From Pseudomonas reidholzensis (GTDB taxonomy: Bacteria; Pseudomonadota; Gammaproteobacteria; Pseudomonadales; Pseudomonadaceae), in assembly GCF_900536025.1 (NCBI RefSeq), contig NZ_UNOZ01000029.1:114905-178904 (forward strand): a DNA stretch of 64,000 bases, in the 5' to 3' direction. The stretch's first letter is position 1. Each line of letters opens with the position of its first letter. This document shows, piece after piece, positions 63,701 through 64,000 of this stretch. A model generated the notes under the pieces. That model worked only from the letters and a program-made list of their open reading frames with translations. It did no database searches and was not told the origin of the DNA. Both the position numbers and the translations under genes were made by a program.

Positions 63701-64000
63701 AAGCCCCGCCTGGGCCTCAAAGCTGTCCATGACTTCGCCAGCGGCAGGCACGACGTAACCCACCAACTGCTTGCCACTCGGCCCCTCCTGCGCCAGCACA
63801 ACGCCTTGGCGCACACCGACCTGCTCTTGCAGACGCGCTTCGATCTCGCCCAACTCGATGCGGAAACCACGGATCTTCACCTGGTGATCGATGCGCCCCA
63901 GGTACTCGATCACCCCGTCGCCGCCATAACGGGCAAGGTCGCCCGAGCGATACAGACGACCGCCGTTGGCGTCGAACGGGTTAGGCACGAAACGTTCGGC
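54800..64000 (-). CDS. Non-ribosomal peptide synthetase (pyoverdine type), C-terminal part; 5' end outside the window
   Basis: 3067 codons without the start. Domains in order with base positions: end of an A domain (64000-63580), PCP (Ser at 63436-63434, GGHSL), LCL condensation (HHIVSDGWS near 62870), A (P-loop YTSGSTGKPKG near 61440), PCP (GGDSI near 60245), epimerisation (HHLVVDGVS near 59690), DCL condensation (HHILMDGWS near 58285), A (P-loop near 56895), PCP (GGDSL near 55735) and thioesterase (GWSLGG near 55340; His in ADHYSILKHP near the end). Reading the specificity residues by hand, the middle A domain gives D-F-W-N-I-G-M-V-H-K, the established threonine code. The last gives D-G-E-C-C-G-G-V-T-K, which I associate with hydroxyornithine-type pyoverdine domains. 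The enzyme would end and release a peptide in ...-D-Thr/allo-Thr-(hydroxyornithine). Confidence 0.93.
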   Translation of the reverse strand, partial: AERFVPNPFDANGGRLYRSGDLARYGGDGVIEYLGRIDHQVKIRGFRIELGEIEARLQEQVGVRQGVVLAQEGPSGKQLVGYVVPAAGEVMDSFEAQAGLRETLRASLKASLPEYMVPTHLLFLAGLPLTGNGKLDRKALPQPDASLLQGEYVAPKTELEQQIAAIWADVLKQDTVGLTDNFFELGGHSLLAVQVISRIRHSLGVELPLRRLFDASVLGDFAKCAEQATQAQASVIERVSRDQPLALSYAQQRQWFLWQWESKSATYNIPAALRFKGQLDITALQQSFDALIARHETLRTTFRLHGERAVQLILPQMYLELAVEVIEQTDQVNLRERLQDEAQRPFDLEQGPLLRVRLLRLAVDDHVLVLTLHHIVSDGWSMPVMVNELVRLYQGYSQGLEVELPPLPIQYADYAIWQRNWMEAGEQERQLAYWAAQLGDAHPVLELPIDHPRPALASHRGARQTISLGEQLVRALKQLAQQQGMTPFMVLLASFQALLHRYSGQADIRVGVPIANRNRVETEGLIGFFVNTQVLRAEFDPQMTFSALLQQVKQRALGAQAHQDLPFEQLVEALQVERNLSHSPLFQVMYNHQTQAIGERRSLPGLEMEELAWDSQTAKFDLTLDTFEHEQGISAALTYATDLFDASTIERMARHWLNLLEGIARQPEQRVADLPLLSENEQNAILQGWNRTQASFPDARSIHQLIEAQVAAAPDAPALVFAEQTLSYGELNRRANQLAHKLAELGVGPDVLVGIAMERSLEMVVGLLGILKAGGAYVPLDPEYPQDRLAYMFEDSGITLLLTQAHLRDALPIPAGIHCLELDEQNLASYSEANPGIEISPQNLAYVIYTSGSTGKPKGTLLPHHNVVRLFAATQDWFHFDASDIWTVFHSYAFDFSVWELFGALVYGGKAVMVPKDVARSSEDFHALLIREQVTVLNQTPSAFRHLVPIACEGARDGNRLALRHVIFGGEALDVGSLKPWFEVFGDEQPRLINMYGITETTVHVTYRPITLEDLHKGASSPIGEVIPDLSWYLLDGALNPIVPGTHGELAIGQAGLARGYHGRPGLTAERFVPNPFDANGGRLYRSGDLARYGGDGVIEYLGRIDHQVKIRGFRIELGEIEARLQEQAGVRQGVVLALDGPGGKQLVGYVVPADTSIIASSEAQAREREALRSALKTTLPDYMVPAHLLFLPGLPLTGNGKLDRKALPQPDASLLQGDYVAPQTELEQQIAAIWADVLKLDRIGLSDNFFELGGDSIVSLQVVGRARQAGIQFTPKELFQHQTVQGLATVARRTLGSSVDQGLVSGVMPLTPIQQWFLETDIPERAHWNQSIVLKPNEPLIAEFLHQALRALVAHHDALRLSFDLKDGLWKAEFLPEVQGEILWSRDCSDTDAFSQIADEAQRSLDLTQGTLIRAVLGSFPDGSQRLLLVVHHLVVDGVSWRLLLEDLQQAYQALRNQQPVGLPAKSSAYKAWAEHLQTYAASSGLQSELNYWKAELEGASDALPCANEQGGNQQQHAASVSTRLDRETTRKLLQEAPVAYRTQINDLLLTGLARVIGRWTGRSDVLIRLEGHGREDLFDDIDLSRTVGWFTSMYPVRLSPQQGLANSIKTVKEQLRAIPNKGLGYGLLRYLGNAHARGTLMALPQGEIVFNYLGQFDGSFDEQAGLFAPAKEAGGATKHRDAPLDSQVSLNGQVYGGELKLGWTFSALRYDVAVMQRLADDYAKELEALIAHCCEPQNRGVTPSDFPLARLSQEQLESLPAPAAQIADIYPLSSMQQGMLFHTLHGSEDALYINQTSVEVQGLEIERFIAAWEHVITCHDILRTGFWSSAQLLEPLQLVYRKVKLPVIVHDWRNRQVNAEALQALAADDAAAGFDLAAAPMMRLTLVRLDDDRLHLLWTRHHILMDGWSNSRLLGEVLQTYHGRPSAPLSARFGDYIRWLGEQPQAALEHFWKSKLCALESPTLLAGNGLQQLDQQQDGHAALYLLWDAPRTQRLREQAQRLRVTANTLIQATWLLLLQRYTGQSTVCFGATVAGRPAGLVGADEMLGLFINTLPVVQTPQPQQIIGDWLQELQAYNLELRDHEHAALADVQRWAGQPGQALFDSIVVFENYPVDERLQEAGGGTLQFGEVSNRDVTNYAMDLAVHLGETLSVEFLYLRNRFTDARTETIRGSFERLLDAMLDDPHATLGSLQMLTPEQARQANQRNQLEPCEQRGTLLAQRIAKHALVRPDALAVICGGEQLSYAALEQRANRLAHHLISLGARPEVTVGIALERSVEVIVAFFAVMKTGAAYVPLDIDYPQDRLQWIIEDSAINLLLTSSTLRQRFPEVEHCVELDRLMLTDLSADAPQVKMQDDNLAYLIYTSGSTGKPKGVAVSHGQISMHCQAIAQLYEMDAATRELLFMSFAFDGAQERWLSTLSSGGCLVVRDNRLWSAEETWQTLHAQRIDIACFPPAYLQQLAEFAETQQQPAPAVRIYCFGGDAVPDALFELVKRTLRPQYLTNGYGPTETVVTPLLWKVSARQSCEAVYAPIGERVGQRTLHVLDQDLNPVPDGVAGELYIGGEGVARGYHQRAALTGERFVADPFGQGTRLYRTGDRVCRRTDGVIDFIGRLDNQLKIRGFRIEPGEIEARLRNLPDVRDAVVVSRDALSGKQLVGYVVTSSSASTAAMLRDALRAELPDYMIPAHLVLLPAMPLTPNGKIDRQALPAPEFSGLQQRVAPRNDVEQALADIWQEVLGVQVVGVDDNFFELGGDSLRVLKMLSKVRARRDLSIELKMRDVMAKPTIGELSGYSAAEGSLDPLLLLNSRVADVQPLFCLHAGFGTVFDYEPLARRLDGRCSVYGVQCRMLLDRAWEDDSLQSMAVDYAQYIRQKQPEGPYRLAGWSLGGTLAVLVAQELESHGQQVSLLGLVDSFIPTDESPIESFDWSSDLGGFLGVLLGAGKERLALPYVPAGIEQPVLEQLIEQVRSDLEPGSSFATVDSGELAHTFIVAMRLKALSEQLLALPATEVAASCWWAGNGAEAWIKGSKVDRAVAADHYSILKHPDVIDGLVGELCLGDLVTD
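60605..60800. repeat. Near-identical NRPS segment, internal copy
   Basis: About 196 bp encoding the end of the Thr-activating A domain, from RFVPNPFDANGGRLYRSGDL to the helix beyond GEIEARLQEQ. Bases 63806-64000 repeat it with roughly four or five differences by eye, far closer than the flanking DNA. Confidence 0.85.
63806..64000. repeat. Near-identical NRPS segment, edge copy
   Basis: Partner of 60605-60800 in the preceding module, offset by 3.2 kb. The copy runs off the window edge, so its full extent is unknown. Weaker similarity continues into the A10/PCP linker (63480-63620 versus 60280-60420). Confidence 0.85.

Noticed and set aside
1..64000. Search for tRNA, rRNA, integrase, transposase or phage genes
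   Set aside because: None was recognised on either strand; the accessory character of the 30-64 kb part rests on content and composition, not on visible mobility genes.

Overview
The window is a piece of a Pseudomonas chromosome, most likely from the P. putida group. The evidence is the high GC content, paired REP elements of the P. putida type (arms built on GCGGGCAAGCCCGCTCC or GCGGGTAAACCCGCTCC), gene neighbourhoods I recall from P. putida and P. aeruginosa (KASIII - hrpA - fadD1 - fadD2 - alpha/beta hydrolase - phaJ1), and a pyoverdine-type siderophore locus. I see no rRNA, tRNA, CRISPR array, insertion sequence or prophage.

Bases 1-14.1 kb are lipid and amine metabolism: a beta-ketoacyl-ACP synthase III, the RNA helicase HrpA, a glutamine-synthetase-like/FAD-oxidase pair of the polyamine (Puu) type, tandem acyl-CoA ligases FadD1/FadD2, an alpha/beta hydrolase and the (R)-specific enoyl-CoA hydratase PhaJ. 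Bases 14.2-16.9 kb hold an ECF42-type sigma operon (SnoaL-like, YCII/DGPF, SRPBCC, sigma factor with a long C-terminal extension), preceded by a plausible self-recognition promoter. Bases 16.9-30.3 kb are housekeeping and accessory single genes: a LysE exporter, an orphan HicB with a palindromic operator, a PLP dehydratase divergent from a MocR regulator, DUF2790, GNAT, a second peptide deformylase with YihY, CsbD, a secreted beta-helix protein, a CvfB-like protein, a DUF6279 lipoprotein, AceK and an EamA transporter.

Bases 30.6-46.0 kb are the most coherent accessory system. Fifteen tightly packed genes run as one apparent operon to a strong terminator: ABC importer, SDR, cupin, hydrolase, IclR regulator, unusual SDR, ThDP decarboxylase, aspartate-dehydrogenase-like enzyme, aldehyde dehydrogenase, two-domain VOC dioxygenase, 75-aa helix-turn-helix-like protein, Rieske oxygenase and its reductase. 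A separately promoted outer-membrane porin follows. The operon and the porin gene both have AT-rich upstream regions carrying two copies of the same motif (consensus about GTNTCANNNNTAAAACA), so they look like one regulon, probably under the internal IclR protein. It reads as a complete uptake and degradation pathway, probably for an aromatic or heteroaromatic carboxylic or amino compound. I know of no assigned substrate.

Bases 46.6-64.0 kb are an iron-acquisition locus: a FecI-like sigma factor with a Fur-box-like site, a FecR-like regulator, two closely related TonB receptors with N-terminal signalling domains, a PvdO-like SUMF1 protein between them behind a PvdS-type promoter candidate, and the C-terminal 3067 codons of a non-ribosomal peptide synthetase. 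The NRPS reads (A)-PCP-C-A(Thr)-PCP-E-C-A-PCP-TE, so it should finish a peptide with a D-configured Thr-type residue followed by a last residue that I infer to be hydroxyornithine. Its 5' end lies beyond base 64000.
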